From contig JACQZN010000011.1 of the NCBI GenBank assembly GCA_016213845.1, forward strand, positions 93,885 to 157,884: 64,000 bases of DNA, read 5' to 3'. The stretch comes from Candidatus Wallbacteria bacterium (GTDB lineage Bacteria; Muiribacteriota; UBA6191; JACPRK01). The translations under genes and the position numbers were made by a program. Shown in pieces: positions 24,178 through 34,682 of the stretch (positions are counted from its first letter, which is position 1; every line of letters begins with the position of its first letter). The notes under the pieces were generated by a model. It saw only the letters and a list, made by a program, of their open reading frames with translations. It was not told the origin of the DNA and ran no database searches.

Positions 24178-25485
24178 TCATGAGGGCGCTGGCGGCACTG
24201 GCGGGAGCAGGACCACGAAGGTGGCGCCCGTGCCTGTCCTGCTCTCCACCCAGATCTGTCCGCCGTGGGCTTGCACGTAATCCCGGCAGATGGCCAACCC
24301 CAGGCCGCTTCCCTTGATCTTGCGGTCGGAGTGAGTCGATCGGTGGAATCGCTCGAAGATCCTCACGTGCTCGGTTTCTGGGATGCCGTCGCCGTGGTCG
24401 GAGACCTCCAGCCTCACCTGTCCGGCCTCAGCCGCACAAGCCTTCACCTGGATCGTATCGCTCTCGCGGGAGTACTTGATGGCGTTACCGACCAGGTTGT
24501 CGAGCACGCGCACGAGCTTCATGCGATCGCACCTCAGCGTGAGCTCGCCATCGGGGGAGTGGACCGAGATCCTCTGCCCGCGATCCGCCGCCAGCCACTC
24601 CAGGCCGCGGGCACAATCGTGCACCAGCTCCGTGATACTGACGTCCTCCAGGAGCAACTGCACCTGGCCGCTGGTGATCACGAAGAAATCGAGCAGATCG
24701 TCCATCAGCCGCAGCACTTTCCGGAGGTTTCGGGTGACCATGTCGGCGGTGCTCTTGCGGCGATCCGGCGGCGTATCCGCCGTCGCCAGGAGCGGCATCG
24801 CACAGAAGACGCTCGAGAGCGGCGACCGGATGTCGTGGGCCGCCATCGACCGGAACTGGGCGCTCAGGCTGGAGAGCTCGTCGAGCCGCTCGACCGTTGA
24901 ATCGAAGCGCTCGAGAAGACCCGAAAGCTCCGACGACTCCTCGATAGCGCCGGCCTCGGGCGAGACGCGCACCTTGAAGTCTCCCTGCGCCAGCCGCTCG
25001 AACCCTGACCAGAGCCGCTCCATGACGCCGCGGATGCGTAGCTCGCGTGCCTCGGACTCGCGCGCCAGCCGTTTCACGTCCTCGAGCAGCCGATGGCGCT
25101 CGATGGCGTAGCGTAGGAACCTCGTCAGGACATTGGCCGTCACCAGTCCCTTCACGAGGTAGTCCTGCGCGCCGCTCTTCACTGCCTCGATCGCCACTGT
25201 CTCGTCGCCGTCGCCTGTGAGCACCACGACAGGCAGCTCGGGCACCTGGTCATGGATGCGGCGGAAGGTCTCCAGCCCTTTGCTGTCGGGCAAAGTTAGG
25301 TCGACCAGGACGATGTCGAAGCCTCCGCCTACCAGCTCGTCGATGCCCGACGCGAGCCTGTCGGCCAGCGTCACCTCGAAGTCCGGTGCCGACGACGAAT
25401 CACCGCGCGTTTTCGTCAGCATCTGACGGATGAACTGCGCGTCCACCGGATTGTCTTCGATGACGAGTGCCCTGGTTTTCGGCAT
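24178..25485 (-). CDS. Hybrid protein: N-terminal response regulator receiver plus histidine kinase
   Basis: A 435-residue soluble protein. Residues 1-130 form a receiver domain (ALVIEDNPVDAQFI, phospho-acceptor Asp in DIVLVDLTLPDSKG, Lys in YLVKG). A helical HAMP-like linker follows (LAQGDFKVRVSP). The HisKA box is AAHDIRSPLSSV with the phospho-His, and the ATPase domain shows LDNLVGNAIKYS (N box), DHGDGIP (G1), FERFHRS (F box) and GSGLGLAI (G2). The receiver-first arrangement without membrane segments indicates a cytoplasmic relay that receives phosphate from another kinase and modulates its own kinase output. All catalytic residues are present. It appears monocistronic; the partner regulator is not in the window. 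Confidence 0.92.
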   Translation of the reverse strand: MPKTRALVIEDNPVDAQFIRQMLTKTRGDSSSAPDFEVTLADRLASGIDELVGGGFDIVLVDLTLPDSKGLETFRRIHDQVPELPVVVLTGDGDETVAIEAVKSGAQDYLVKGLVTANVLTRFLRYAIERHRLLEDVKRLARESEARELRIRGVMERLWSGFERLAQGDFKVRVSPEAGAIEESSELSGLLERFDSTVERLDELSSLSAQFRSMAAHDIRSPLSSVFCAMPLLATADTPPDRRKSTADMVTRNLRKVLRLMDDLLDFFVITSGQVQLLLEDVSITELVHDCARGLEWLAADRGQRISVHSPDGELTLRCDRMKLVRVLDNLVGNAIKYSRESDTIQVKACAAEAGQVRLEVSDHGDGIPETEHVRIFERFHRSTHSDRKIKGSGLGLAICRDYVQAHGGQIWVESRTGTGATFVVLLPPVPPAPS

Positions 25486-25551
25486 GATCGCCTAAGGCCG
25501 GCTCCCCCGGCTTCGAGGTCGAGAGCCGACACCCCAGTATACGTCACCTCT

Positions 25552-25683
25552 CTAGCGCCCGGCAGCAACTCCGCGTCGGATGCGGGTCCAGACCGCTGCT
25601 GCCGCGAGCAGCCACATGGCGTCCCAGCCAACCGGAACCGGGCCGGTTCCTTCCAGATCGCACGAGCCGCCGGAGAGGCTCAC
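25552..25683 (-). CDS. Possible 43-residue small protein with a sorting-signal-like tail
   Basis: A GTG at 25683 overlaps the TGA of the upstream membrane-protein gene and opens a 43-codon frame. It reads VSLSGGSCDLEGTGPVPVGW, then a hydrophobic run (AMWLLAAAAVW) and a basic end (RIRRG). The glycine/cysteine motif, helix and basic cluster resemble C-terminal protein-sorting tails. It may be a small protein, or a displaced tail of the upstream gene after a frameshift. Evidence is only pattern and position. Confidence 0.25.
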   Translation of the reverse strand: MSLSGGSCDLEGTGPVPVGWDAMWLLAAAAVWTRIRRGVAAGR

Positions 25684-27674
25684 ATCGCCAGGAGCTCCCG
25701 GCGGCGCACCTCCAGGGCGGCGGCCTCGGAGTCGCCGACGCTTGCGTCGGGCTCGGTGAGGCGCTTCAGGAGGCGCCGGGCGCTCTCGCGCCGATCGGAC
25801 TTCAGAACGCTCTCGGCGACGTCGAGGGCGAACGGCCGGAGGGCCCCCCGGATCCATTCGAGACCGAAACGCTCTACCAGAGCTTTCAGACCTTTTGTAT
25901 CCCGGACATCGATCACCAGACTGAAGAGGCCTTCCTTGAGCAGGCCCGCGTCGAGAGCGCCGGCCGGTTCTATCACGGTGCGGACGGGTCTGGCCGGGCC
26001 GCTCGAGGCCGAGGTGGCCGGCGCCGAGCCGGGTTCGCAGGCGGCAATGGCGCGCAAGTAGCAGCCGACGGAGTCCCGGGCCAGCTGGCCGGGCGTCAGC
26101 CGACCGCTGGCGGCGACCAGGGGGCGCTTGTCGTGGAGCTCGCCGACGGTCCGGACCAGCGTCGCCAGCGCTCGCGCCCGGAGCGCCTCGAGGCCGGCGT
26201 CGCCCGGGTGCGCCCGCGCCAGGCGTGCCAGGTGGCCCAGCGCCTCCGCGGCCCGGTCGCCGGCCACGGTCTGGCCGCCGAGAAGCCAGCCGATCAACCG
26301 CAGCCTGTCGCGCAGCTCGAGGTCGTTGCCGCCCGTGAGCTTCGCGGCGGATTCGGGACCCAGCGCGGCCCGCCGCTCGCGCACGGCACGCAGGGTGTAG
26401 AGCGCCCAGCCGCTGGCCAGCCCCCGGGCCCGGTCGCTGTCGTGCTGCAGCTCCCGGGAGGCAGCCAGCGTCCGCCAGGCCAGCTCCTCGGCCTGGGCGT
26501 ACCGACCTTCCGAGACCAGCAGACCCGCGCGGACACCCGCGGTACTCAGGCTCCGGGGCCAGCCCTCCCGGATGCGGTCCGCGTGCCGGACCGCCGCAGC
26601 CGTGTCGCCGGCGATCCAGGCCGGCAGCGACCACTCGAAGTGTCTCCAGACCGGCGGCAGCGAGAAGAGCGCGTCGGCGACAAGAAAGGTCGTGGCCAGC
26701 GCCATGGCCGCGTACGCCACCAAGCAGCTACGGCGCGCCAGCCGCCCTTCCCCCGGAGGCAGCGGCGCGCGCGCGACCGCGGTCTCGAACGGCCGGAAGG
26801 CGACTTCCCGCAAGTTCACGCGCCAGGCAAGCTCGCCGGTCGTGTCGACCAGCCGGAAGCGCGCGCGTGCGAAGAGCCGGTAGGTGAGATAGCGGCGGTC
26901 GGTGGCGAAGACGGCGTTTCCGGTACCGCGCCGCGCGCCCTCGCAGAGGAAGGCACCCGCGCCGAAGACGGCCATGCCGGCCGCCGCCCAACCCGGCACC
27001 ATCCCCTCGCCGATCCACCAGAGCACCGCCGGCGCGGAGAGGAACCAGGCGACCGACATCGTCGTTAGCGCTGCCCTGCGCCTCAGCAGGAGCAGCGCCA
27101 TCACCAGGAGCGGCATCAGCAGCCAGAGTTTCAAGTGAGCCGCCCGTCCCTCGGAGGCCCCCATCGCCGTGACGTAGACGCATAGGACCGGTCCCGAGAG
27201 CCAAAGGGTCACTTCACTCGCAATCGCGAACGGCGCGCTGGTCGTCGGGAGCCCGGAGAGCCAGTAGTAGCCGCACAACGTCTCGCCAGGCCGCAGCTGG
27301 CGGCGGACATCGGCCAGCATCGCGGGCATGAAGCCGGCCAGCCGCGACTCGTCGACTGCGGTGTCGGCCACCAGCGACCGGTACCACGCGTAGCGCCCCT
27401 GCGCCGTCGCCGCGTCCGCGATGCCCATCGCGACGAACAGCGCGAGCACCGACCAGCAGAGCGTTGCGCCTTCGGCCGGGCCAATCGCGTCGAGCGGGTG
27501 CCGCGACACGTACCACCACGCCCACGCACCCCACGCGCCCATCGCCACGAACACGGGGCCGTACATGTTCAACGCCCCCGACATCATCCAGTCGAACAAC
27601 CGCGGCTGCTTCCAGAAGACCCAGGCCAGCATCGCCAGCGGAAACGCAATGTTGAAGAACTGGAGCGCGTCCAT
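25680..27674 (-). CDS. Large multi-pass membrane protein with soluble helical C-terminus, function unknown
   Basis: A 664-residue protein from ATG 27674. The N-terminal half has about eight hydrophobic helices (FNIAFPLAMLAWVFW, GPVFVAMGAWGAWAWWYVS, LKLWLLMPLLVMALLLL among them). A predicted soluble loop contains NAVFATDRRYLTYRLFARAR, reminiscent of PH-like membrane domains that follow helices. After a last helix near residue 330, the C-terminal 300 residues are Ala/Leu/Arg-rich and helical, with TPR-like repeats (HADRIREGWPRSLSTAG, EALGHLARLARAHPGDAG). Part of the N-terminal region recalls rhomboid-like membrane proteins, but no Ser-His dyad motif is recognisable. I do not recognise the family. 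A small overlapping frame follows its stop. Confidence 0.75.
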   Translation of the reverse strand: MDALQFFNIAFPLAMLAWVFWKQPRLFDWMMSGALNMYGPVFVAMGAWGAWAWWYVSRHPLDAIGPAEGATLCWSVLALFVAMGIADAATAQGRYAWYRSLVADTAVDESRLAGFMPAMLADVRRQLRPGETLCGYYWLSGLPTTSAPFAIASEVTLWLSGPVLCVYVTAMGASEGRAAHLKLWLLMPLLVMALLLLRRRAALTTMSVAWFLSAPAVLWWIGEGMVPGWAAAGMAVFGAGAFLCEGARRGTGNAVFATDRRYLTYRLFARARFRLVDTTGELAWRVNLREVAFRPFETAVARAPLPPGEGRLARRSCLVAYAAMALATTFLVADALFSLPPVWRHFEWSLPAWIAGDTAAAVRHADRIREGWPRSLSTAGVRAGLLVSEGRYAQAEELAWRTLAASRELQHDSDRARGLASGWALYTLRAVRERRAALGPESAAKLTGGNDLELRDRLRLIGWLLGGQTVAGDRAAEALGHLARLARAHPGDAGLEALRARALATLVRTVGELHDKRPLVAASGRLTPGQLARDSVGCYLRAIAACEPGSAPATSASSGPARPVRTVIEPAGALDAGLLKEGLFSLVIDVRDTKGLKALVERFGLEWIRGALRPFALDVAESVLKSDRRESARRLLKRLTEPDASVGDSEAAALEVRRRELLAM

Positions 27675-27748
27675 CGTGCCGACCTCAGCTTTCGCGGCCG
27701 TTCATCGCCGCGCCCCGACGTGCTCCCGCGGGCGGGGGCGCGGCGGCG

Positions 27749-28810
27749 TCACGGACCACCGGCCCCGGGGACCGCGACCCGCACGAGCGAGCCCAGTCCG
27801 TTGAGCTCTCCCTGACACACCCCGCCGACCCGCAGCGCCGCGAACAGGGCCGCGTCCGGCTCGTGTTCGTAGACCTTCCCCGTCGACGGGTCTTTCAACT
27901 CCAGCGAGTACACTTCGGTCCGCTTTCCTTCCCGCTCGCCCGGGCCCAGCTCGAGCGAAGGCCACTGGGCCGACGTGTCGTTGCCGGACGCGCGCTGGGT
28001 GCGGACCACCTTCCATTTGAGGACTTCGTAGGTGAGCTTCGGCGCGTAGACCGGATCGCTGCGGTAGACGGGCTCCGAGACCCAGCGCTCCTTCTGCCGG
28101 TTTTCGAAGACCGGCACGTTCTCGTAGATCTCCTTGAAGTACCCGTTGCCCAGGTCCTTCGTGCCGACCTTCTTGCGCTGAGTGCCGGTCTGCACTCGCT
28201 CCGAGTAGCTCTGACGCACCTGCCTCGTGCCGGTCCGCACCTTGTTGTAGTGGTGCACCTCGGAGCGCCGGGAGAGCTCCCGCGCCCCGGAAGGCAGCGT
28301 CCAGCCGTTCTCGATGACGGGCTGCTGGCGCTCGAAATCGACGGCGCGGCTCCAGGATGCCGACTGCACGATCAGCTCGTGGGCGCTGCGGCGCGTGGCG
28401 AGGAAACCCAGCACCAGCAGCACCGCCAGCAGCCCGCCCGCCACCTTCATCCCCCAGCTCCCGCCTGGCGCGGACGGAGGTGGCTGCCGAAGACTCGCCG
28501 GAGGCTTCGACTCCTCGACGTCACACACGACCCGAGCCCGCCCCTCGCCCGCTTCCGCGTTGCACTGCCGGCACGCCCGCTCAGAGGCCCGGTTCGAAGT
28601 CCCGCAGTAGGCGCAGAGCCAGTCGGCGCCCCCCCGCGCCAGCGCCAGCGACTCTCCGTCGCCGACGGCCGCCGCCCCCTCGTCGTACTCGAAGGCGACC
28701 CCCTCTCGCGCTTGTCCGCACCCTCCGCACTTCACGTCCCGTCCGCGGTTGCGGCCGCCGCAGTTCGGACACTTCCAGCTTCCTTCCTTGATGACCTCTT
28801 CCACGGGCAC
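27749..28810 (-). CDS. Membrane protein with two RanBP2-type zinc fingers
   Basis: A 353-residue protein starting at GTG 28810 (GTG 28804 is alternative). Two N-terminal zinc fingers fit the RanBP2 pattern exactly. The first is W12, C14-x2-C17-x3-N21-x6-C28-x2-C31; the second is W64, C66-x2-C69-x3-N73-x6-C80-x2-C83. A linker and one membrane helix follow (VAGGLLAVLLVLGFLA, near residue 125). The outer domain is rich in Tyr, Arg and Thr, with a repeated T-G-T-R/Q pattern (RTGTRQVRQSY, VQTGTQRKKVG). The fingers would face the cytoplasm, where such modules bind protein or RNA in known cases. It is transcribed divergently from the methyltransferase operon, sharing a 150-bp upstream region. Confidence 0.8.
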   Translation of the reverse strand: MPVEEVIKEGSWKCPNCGGRNRGRDVKCGGCGQAREGVAFEYDEGAAAVGDGESLALARGGADWLCAYCGTSNRASERACRQCNAEAGEGRARVVCDVEESKPPASLRQPPPSAPGGSWGMKVAGGLLAVLLVLGFLATRRSAHELIVQSASWSRAVDFERQQPVIENGWTLPSGARELSRRSEVHHYNKVRTGTRQVRQSYSERVQTGTQRKKVGTKDLGNGYFKEIYENVPVFENRQKERWVSEPVYRSDPVYAPKLTYEVLKWKVVRTQRASGNDTSAQWPSLELGPGEREGKRTEVYSLELKDPSTGKVYEHEPDAALFAALRVGGVCQGELNGLGSLVRVAVPGAGGP

Positions 28811-28960
28811 CTCCGTCGCGACGCGGCCTCCGGGACCAACCCTAGCCGATTTCGCGCCTGAATGTCACTCGCCCCGTATCAGCCGATTTCATCACGTTTG
28901 AGCGCCATTTGAGCGGGCCGCCGCCTAGCATCCGCGGCTTCCGAGACGAAAGGAGACGCG

Positions 28961-31900
28961 ATGACGACGCAACTGACGGAATCGGGGACGGCCGCGGTGG
29001 ACGCGGGAACCGTTCGCGCGATCGACGACGCAGACCGGCTCACGAAACTGTTCGAGCAACTGGGCTACGAGCCGCAGGCCGTGGAGATACCGCTGGAGAC
29101 CTTGCCCGCCTGGGGGCTCGGCGAGCCCGCCACGGCGGGCATCGACCGGATGCGGCTCGTGGCCCGCCACGGCTCGCTTGTGGTGCTGCTGTTGGAGCTC
29201 GCCCCTCCCGCGGTGCCCGGACGAGTGACCGCCGTGATGGCGGCCAGGTTCCGCCGCGCACCCGCGGCCCGCGAGCTCGTCGTCTTCGCCAGCCCGGGCT
29301 TCTTGGAGCTCACCTTCTGCGTCCGCGTCCTGGGGCAGGACTCGCTGCGTACTCGCCGCCTGGTCGTGCGCCGCCGCCACCCGCACGCCTCGGACCTCGA
29401 GGCACTGTCGGAGCTGCGCGTCCTCTCCCCCGACGAGCCCGCCACGGAGCTGGCCTTCCGGATCGAGGAGTCCCTCGACCGCGAGCGCGTGACCGACGCC
29501 TTCTTCGTCGCCTTCCGCCGCACGCTCGACACCTTCTGCGCTCACCTGCGACACCTGCCCGATCGCCTCCCCGAGCGCGAAGGCATCGCACGGCGATTCT
29601 GCCTGCTCGTGCTCAACCGGCTGCTCTTCATGTACTTCATCCAGAAGAAGGGATGGCTGAACCGCGACCGCGCGTTCCTCCCCGCGCTCTTCGCCCGGAC
29701 CAGGGCCGCCGGCCGTCCGTTCAACGACACCCTTAAGGTGCTCTTCTTCGAGGTGCTCAACACCCCCGAGGAGGCTCGCACTCCAGCGGCCGCGGCGCTC
29801 GGGCGCTTCCCGTACTTGAACGGCGGTCTCTTCGAACCCGACTCCGTGGAGCGCGCGCACCCGCAGCTCACGATCCTGGACCCGGCCTTCGAAGCAGCCT
29901 TCTCGCAGCTTCTCGAGAAGTTCCGATTCACAGTCCGGGAGGACCCCGAGACCGAGCAGGACACCGGCGTCGATCCCGAGATGCTCGGACGAGTCTTCGA
30001 GAACCTGATGGACGCCGAAGAGCGTGGAGAGACCGGCAGCTTCTACACGCCAAGAGAGGCCGTGGCGGCGATGGCGCGAGAGGCGCTCTCGCAGCATCTC
30101 ACGCACCGTGCGGGGCTCTCCGCCCGGGACGCGGACCGGCTCACCGACGAGCGCGACGCCGGGCACCTGGACCCGGCGACGGCGACGGCCGCCCTGGACG
30201 GGCTGGAGACGATCCGCGTGCTCGATCCGGCCGTCGGGTCGGGTGCGTTCCTGCTCGGCATGCTCGGCGAGCTGACCGGCGCACAGCAGGCCCTGCGCAA
30301 GCGCCTGGGGTTGCCGGCGGAGCCCGCCTGGCGCCTGAAGCGCCGGATCATTCACCGCAACCTGTACGGCGTCGACCTCAACGGCAGCGCGGTCAAGCTC
30401 TGCTGTCTGCGCCTGTGGCTGGCCCTGGCGGTCGATCTGGTGGAGGACGACGTGCGCCGCGTGCCGCCTCTGCCGAACCTCGACCACAAGGTGAAGCAGG
30501 GAGACAGCCTCCTCGCGCCGCTCGACCTGGTCGACCCCTCGTCGGCCGCGGCGTTCCACGGCCGCCTGCGCGAGCGGCTGGGCGAGCTGCCCGCGCTCAA
30601 GGACCGCTACGAGCGTTCGTCGGGACCGGCGAAGCGACAGGCGGCAGCGGCGCTGGAAGCGCGGGAGCGGGAGCTGGCCCTGGAGCTGGTCGACTTCCGG
30701 CTGCGCGTGGCGGAAGAGCAGCTCGAGGGGCTCGAGGCCCAGAGCAAGAGCCTCGACCTGTTCGGGCGGCCGCAGCGGCTGGACGCGGCAGCCGGGCGCG
30801 CGCTCGACGCGGGGCGTGCCGCCAGGCGCCAGCTTCTGCGGCTCAGGAGACGTCTCGTCGAAGGCGGCGAGCTCCCTTCGTTCGGCTTCGAGGTGCACTT
30901 CGCCGAAGCGCTCGCGGAGGGCGGGTTCGACATCGTGATCGGGAATCCGCCCTGGGTCCGGCTGAAGGACATTCCGCAAGCCGTCCGGCCGGCGCTGCGC
31001 GCGCGCTACTCCGCGTTCCGGGAGGCCTGCTGGCGGGCCGGGGCCGAGCTGGGAGGCGCCGGAGCCGGTCTCGGCGGGCAGATCGATCTCTCGATACTCT
31101 TCCTGGAGCGCTCCATGGAGCTCTGCCGGAGTGGCGGCATCGTTTCACTCATGTTGCCATCCAAGCTCTTCAGCGCGCTCTATGCGGGAGGCATCCGGCG
31201 GCGGCTGGTGGACGGCTGGTCGCTCACGTCGCTCGCCGACTACTCGGCATCGAGGCGCAGGCTCTTCCGGGCCGATACCTTCCCCGCCATCGTCACGGCC
31301 CGCAAGCATCCGGCCGGGCCGGACCACCAGGTGGCTTGCCGCATCGAGGCGGGCGCCGGCGAGTCGCGCCGATTCCGGCTGCCGCAGAGACGCCTGCCTG
31401 CGCTCGAGGCCGACGGTGCGGCGCCATGGGTCGCGGCGCCTGCCGCGGTGCGGGATGCGCTGGCGCGAATGCGGGCCGCGGGGGCGCCGCTGGGGACCTC
31501 GCTTCGCCCCTCGATGGGCCACAAGACGGGCGCCAACAGCGTCTTCGTCGTCGAGAGCTGCGAGCTGGCGGTGGCGGGTGCGCGCATCTTCTCTCGCGGA
31601 TTCAGCCGGACCCCGACCGGCCAGACGCCATCGGCCTACATCGCCGTCGTCGAGCGCCACGCCGTACGGCCGCTCTTGCGTGGCGACGGCATCCGGCCCT
31701 GGCGGGCTCGCTGCCCCGAGGGCGTTCTCTGGCGAACGGCGGGCAGCAATGGCCGCAGGCTCGGGCGGTACCTGAAGAGGCATGGGATGGGCGCCGGAAG
31801 GCCGGACGGGCGGGACTTCGCGGGACCGATGGTGGTCTGGAAGGACATTGCGCGGAGCTCGACGGCGGTCTTCGTCGACGCGCCGCTACTCGGGCCGGCC

Positions 31901-32287
31901 GGGCCGGGTTGGCCGGTGCCGCTCAACACGACCAGCTATGTGGCCGTGAGCGACTCCACGGTGGGACACGCGCTGGCAGCCCTGCTCAACTCCGCGCCGG
32001 CACGGGCGTATCTGGCCAGCCTCGCGCCGCGGGCCAAGGACGGCTACTGTCGCTTTCTCTGCTGGACAGTCGGGATGCTGCCGTTGCCGGCGCTCGCGCG
32101 CAGGGGAAGATGGACCGGCGAGCTGGCGGAGCTGTCGCGGCGCCTGCACGAGACCGAAGGTCAGGATCGCAAGGCCGCGACGAAGCTGGATCGGGTCGCT
32201 GCTCGGTTCTACGGACTGAGCTCTTCCCAGCTGGCCGCGCTCGAAGACTGGCTCGCCTTCGCGACCGGTGCCCGAGGAGCGCGTTGA
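28961..32287 (+). CDS. Class I N6-adenine DNA methyltransferase, Eco57I/PglX-like
   Basis: A 1108-residue protein from ATG 28961, with an AAAGGAG ribosome site. The N-terminal 200 residues are a helical/beta domain of the kind found in large type IIG-like enzymes, ending in [18 protein letters not shown]. The methyltransferase core shows [10 protein letters not shown], motif I ([13 protein letters not shown], Asp422) and the catalytic NPPW (662-665) of N6-adenine enzymes. The C-terminal 400 residues look like a target-recognition region. No PD-(D/E)XK nuclease motif is evident in the N-terminal domain, so restriction by this protein alone is doubtful. The SNF2 helicase gene overlaps its stop by one base (TGATG), and a kinase gene follows. 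DISARM, BREX and Pgl systems use comparable methyltransferases. Confidence 0.88.
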   Translation: MTTQLTESGTAAVDAGTVRAIDDADRLTKLFEQLGYEPQAVEIPLETLPAWGLGEPATAGIDRMRLVARHGSLVVLLLELAPPAVPGRVTAVMAARFRRAPAARELVVFASPGFLELTFCVRVLGQDSLRTRRLVVRRRHPHASDLEALSELRVLSPDEPATELAFRIEESLDRERVTDAFFVAFRRTLDTFCAHLRHLPDRLPEREGIARRFCLLVLNRLLFMYFIQKKGWLNRDRAFLPALFARTRAAGRPFNDTLKVLFFEVLNTPEEARTPAAAALGRFPYLNGGLFEPDSVERAHPQLTILDPAFEAAFSQLLEKFRFTVREDPETEQDTGVDPEMLGRVFENLMDAEERGETGSFYTPREAVAAMAREALSQHLTHRAGLSARDADRLTDERDAGHLDPATATAALDGLETIRVLDPAVGSGAFLLGMLGELTGAQQALRKRLGLPAEPAWRLKRRIIHRNLYGVDLNGSAVKLCCLRLWLALAVDLVEDDVRRVPPLPNLDHKVKQGDSLLAPLDLVDPSSAAAFHGRLRERLGELPALKDRYERSSGPAKRQAAAALEARERELALELVDFRLRVAEEQLEGLEAQSKSLDLFGRPQRLDAAAGRALDAGRAARRQLLRLRRRLVEGGELPSFGFEVHFAEALAEGGFDIVIGNPPWVRLKDIPQAVRPALRARYSAFREACWRAGAELGGAGAGLGGQIDLSILFLERSMELCRSGGIVSLMLPSKLFSALYAGGIRRRLVDGWSLTSLADYSASRRRLFRADTFPAIVTARKHPAGPDHQVACRIEAGAGESRRFRLPQRRLPALEADGAAPWVAAPAAVRDALARMRAAGAPLGTSLRPSMGHKTGANSVFVVESCELAVAGARIFSRGFSRTPTGQTPSAYIAVVERHAVRPLLRGDGIRPWRARCPEGVLWRTAGSNGRRLGRYLKRHGMGAGRPDGRDFAGPMVVWKDIARSSTAVFVDAPLLGPAGPGWPVPLNTTSYVAVSDSTVGHALAALLNSAPARAYLASLAPRAKDGYCRFLCWTVGMLPLPALARRGRWTGELAELSRRLHETEGQDRKAATKLDRVAARFYGLSSSQLAALEDWLAFATGARGAR

Positions 32288-34668
32288 TGCTGGCGACCGC
32301 GATGGACCTCTGGCTGAAGGTCCTGGCGACGCTCTTCGGTGCGCCGGACGGGAGAGGTGCGCGGGCGACCGAGCGTGGAGAACCCCTGTGGTTCCGCGGG
32401 CTGGCCGATTTCCAGCGGGCTGGGGTCGCGTTCGCTATGCGGGCGATGGAGCGATTCGGCGGCGCGCTCGTCTGCGACAGCCCGGGGCTCGGGAAGACCC
32501 GAGTGGCGCTCGCGGTCGCCGGTGAGCACGGGGCCAGAGCTGTCTCCACGGTCTTCGTGATACCGAAGGGCATCGAGCCTATGTGGCAGGAAGAAGCGGC
32601 CCGGGCCGGCGTCACGTTCCGGTGCGTCACGCACGATGCGCTCGGGAGGTTCCGCAGGGCCGTGGAGGCCCGCGGCGCCGGGCTGGTCGTCGTGGACGAG
32701 GCGCACGCCTTTCGCAACGGCCGCACGCGCTCCTACGCGAGGCTGGCCGAGCTCTGCGCAGGGAGGCGCGTGCTGCTGGTGACGGCCACGCCGATCAACA
32801 ACCGGATACAGGACCTGTATCATCAACTGAGGCTCTTTGCGGGCGACGGCTCGTTCGCTTCGGAGGGCGTGGCCGACCTGCGCGTGGCGCTGGCGAGCGG
32901 AGTGGGGCTTGGCTCCGTGCTGGCGGCCGTCGTCACTCGGCACACCAGGGAGGACCTGGCCACGCAGCCAGACACGGGCAGCAGCCGCGGGCCGCTGCTG
33001 ACGTACCCGGCCCGCCGGCACGTGACGCAGCGCGTCAGCGTCGCAGGGCCGGACTGCGCGGGATTCGGCGCGGTCGTTTCGGCGCTGGAGAAGCTGGCGC
33101 CGGCGGCGCCACTGCTGGTGTTCCTGCTGGCGAAACGGCTGGCCAGCAGCATCGCGGCCTTTCTTCGGACGCTCGATCGGCTCCAGGCCTCGCGACGGCT
33201 CGACCGCGAAGCGGGGGGCGCCAGCCGGGCCCGGCTTCTGCGGCGGCTGGTCGAGAGCGACGTGGACGACGAGGGTGGGGTGCAGGGGCTGCTGCGGTTC
33301 GACGAGGCGGCCCAGGGCACGCCGTCCGCGCTCGAGACCTGGCTAGGGGAGCTGGCTGCACGCGCCGCCCCGCTGAGGAAGGTCACCGACGGCAAGGCGG
33401 CATCCCTGGCCGCGCGGCTCCACGGCGAGCTCGCCGGCCGCAAGACGCTCATCTTCACCGAGTACCGCGAGACGGCCGAGATGCTCTTCCGCACCCTCCA
33501 GCGCCAGGCTCGCTCCGGCCCCGCTCAGCCTGAACCTGCCGAAGCGCGACCTCCGAAGTCTCTGCGCATCGGTTTGCTCCACGGCTCCGGCGCCATGACC
33601 GCCTCGGGAAGATGTTCGCGTGAGGCCGCGCTGCTCGGCTTCACGGCCCCTGACGGAGGCGACGGACAGTCCATCGATCTCCTGGTCGCCACCGACATCC
33701 TCTCCGAAGGGTTGAACCTGCAGGCGGCCGAGTGCGTGGTCAGCTACGATCTTCCCTGGAATCCCGTGCGGCTGGTCCAGCGCGCGGGCCGAATCGATCG
33801 GATTGGCTCGCCCCACGAGACCGTTCGAGTCCTGGAGCTGGCGCCCGACCGCGCCCTGGACCGACTGCTGCGCCTGTCTCTGCGCTTGCAGACCAAGCGA
33901 GCGCGCATCGAGCGCGCGGCCACCGCACGAGTCGCCTCCACCGCTGCCGGCGGGGCGGCCGGATTCCTCGAGGAGGAGCACAGACACTGGTCGGAGCTGG
34001 CGCCGCGGGCGATGGCCCGCTCGCGGCTACTGCCGGACGGTCTGCTCTGCGGAAGCACGCTCCCGCCGGGAGCTCGACCCGCCCTCCTCGCTGTTTACGC
34101 GGCGATCCGGGAGCCCGGCTGGGTGCCGGCGCTCGTCTGGCTACTCATCCCGGGCCGGGGAGGCTGTCACCCCATCCCGCCGCACGTGGCAGCGCGGGCT
34201 CTCTTGAAGGCCGCCCGACGCTCTGCGCTCTCGGCCCAGTGGCGTCCCGGAACAGAGACCTCGGCCGGCTGGCGCCGGACGGCGGACCGCCAAGCCGCTC
34301 GGCTCCTGGGGCGCGCGGCGGCGGCGGGCGCGTCCGGGGCGGCGTGCCGGCCGTTGCTCCGCCGCGTACTCTCGCTCTTCGCCAAGGCCCAGCGCGCGTG
34401 CCGCACCGACCTCGCGCGTCTCCGCAGGCTGGAACGGCTCGAACAGCACCTCTCTGCAGCGGCACCCGCCGGCGTCGACCTGCTGATCCGTGAGCGCGCC
34501 GGGCCCAGGCCGTCGCTGGCTCAGGTCGATGCCCTGGTGGAGCTCCTCGAACCTCTCGTCGGACCAAACTCGAAGCCCGGCCCGTCTTGCGCCGGCAAGC
34601 TGCGACTCCTCGGCGCCTGCATCATCGTCGACCCGGCCCCGTCGCGAGCCGCCCGCCGGCCGCCGTAG
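32287..34668 (+). CDS. SNF2-family helicase coupled to the methyltransferase
   Basis: A 793-residue protein starting at ATG 32287, which overlaps the methyltransferase TGA, so translation is probably coupled. SNF2/superfamily-2 motifs are in order: Walker A SPGLGKTR (residues 65-72), Walker B DEAH (137-140), TATPINN (motif III region), [26 protein letters not shown] (motif V) and [10 protein letters not shown] (motif VI, about 498-507). The last two resemble the HepA/RapA branch and DISARM DrmD-type helicases. The region after residue 550 is helical, Arg/Ala-rich and unrecognised. Probable role: ATP-driven movement along DNA or remodelling of DNA-protein complexes, working with the methyltransferase in self/non-self discrimination. 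No nuclease domain is visible. Confidence 0.88.
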   Translation: MLATAMDLWLKVLATLFGAPDGRGARATERGEPLWFRGLADFQRAGVAFAMRAMERFGGALVCDSPGLGKTRVALAVAGEHGARAVSTVFVIPKGIEPMWQEEAARAGVTFRCVTHDALGRFRRAVEARGAGLVVVDEAHAFRNGRTRSYARLAELCAGRRVLLVTATPINNRIQDLYHQLRLFAGDGSFASEGVADLRVALASGVGLGSVLAAVVTRHTREDLATQPDTGSSRGPLLTYPARRHVTQRVSVAGPDCAGFGAVVSALEKLAPAAPLLVFLLAKRLASSIAAFLRTLDRLQASRRLDREAGGASRARLLRRLVESDVDDEGGVQGLLRFDEAAQGTPSALETWLGELAARAAPLRKVTDGKAASLAARLHGELAGRKTLIFTEYRETAEMLFRTLQRQARSGPAQPEPAEARPPKSLRIGLLHGSGAMTASGRCSREAALLGFTAPDGGDGQSIDLLVATDILSEGLNLQAAECVVSYDLPWNPVRLVQRAGRIDRIGSPHETVRVLELAPDRALDRLLRLSLRLQTKRARIERAATARVASTAAGGAAGFLEEEHRHWSELAPRAMARSRLLPDGLLCGSTLPPGARPALLAVYAAIREPGWVPALVWLLIPGRGGCHPIPPHVAARALLKAARRSALSAQWRPGTETSAGWRRTADRQAARLLGRAAAAGASGAACRPLLRRVLSLFAKAQRACRTDLARLRRLERLEQHLSAAAPAGVDLLIRERAGPRPSLAQVDALVELLEPLVGPNSKPGPSCAGKLRLLGACIIVDPAPSRAARRPP

Positions 34669-34682
34669 TACGATCGGCCCGG

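Noticed and set aside
25684..26634. Extension of the small frame at 25552-25683 into a longer leftward gene
   Set aside because: The upstream part is Arg/Gly/Pro-rich shadow sequence within the well-supported membrane-protein gene.
30415..32286. Upstream extension of the helicase frame inside the methyltransferase gene
   Set aside because: The extension is Arg/Ala/Gly-rich in a shifted frame of a clearly coding gene; the ATG at 32287 overlapping the stop is the natural start.
28961..34668. Complete DISARM or BREX system
   Set aside because: Only methyltransferase and helicase types match; drmA, drmB, drmC, pglZ and brxC-like genes are not in the flanking sequence.
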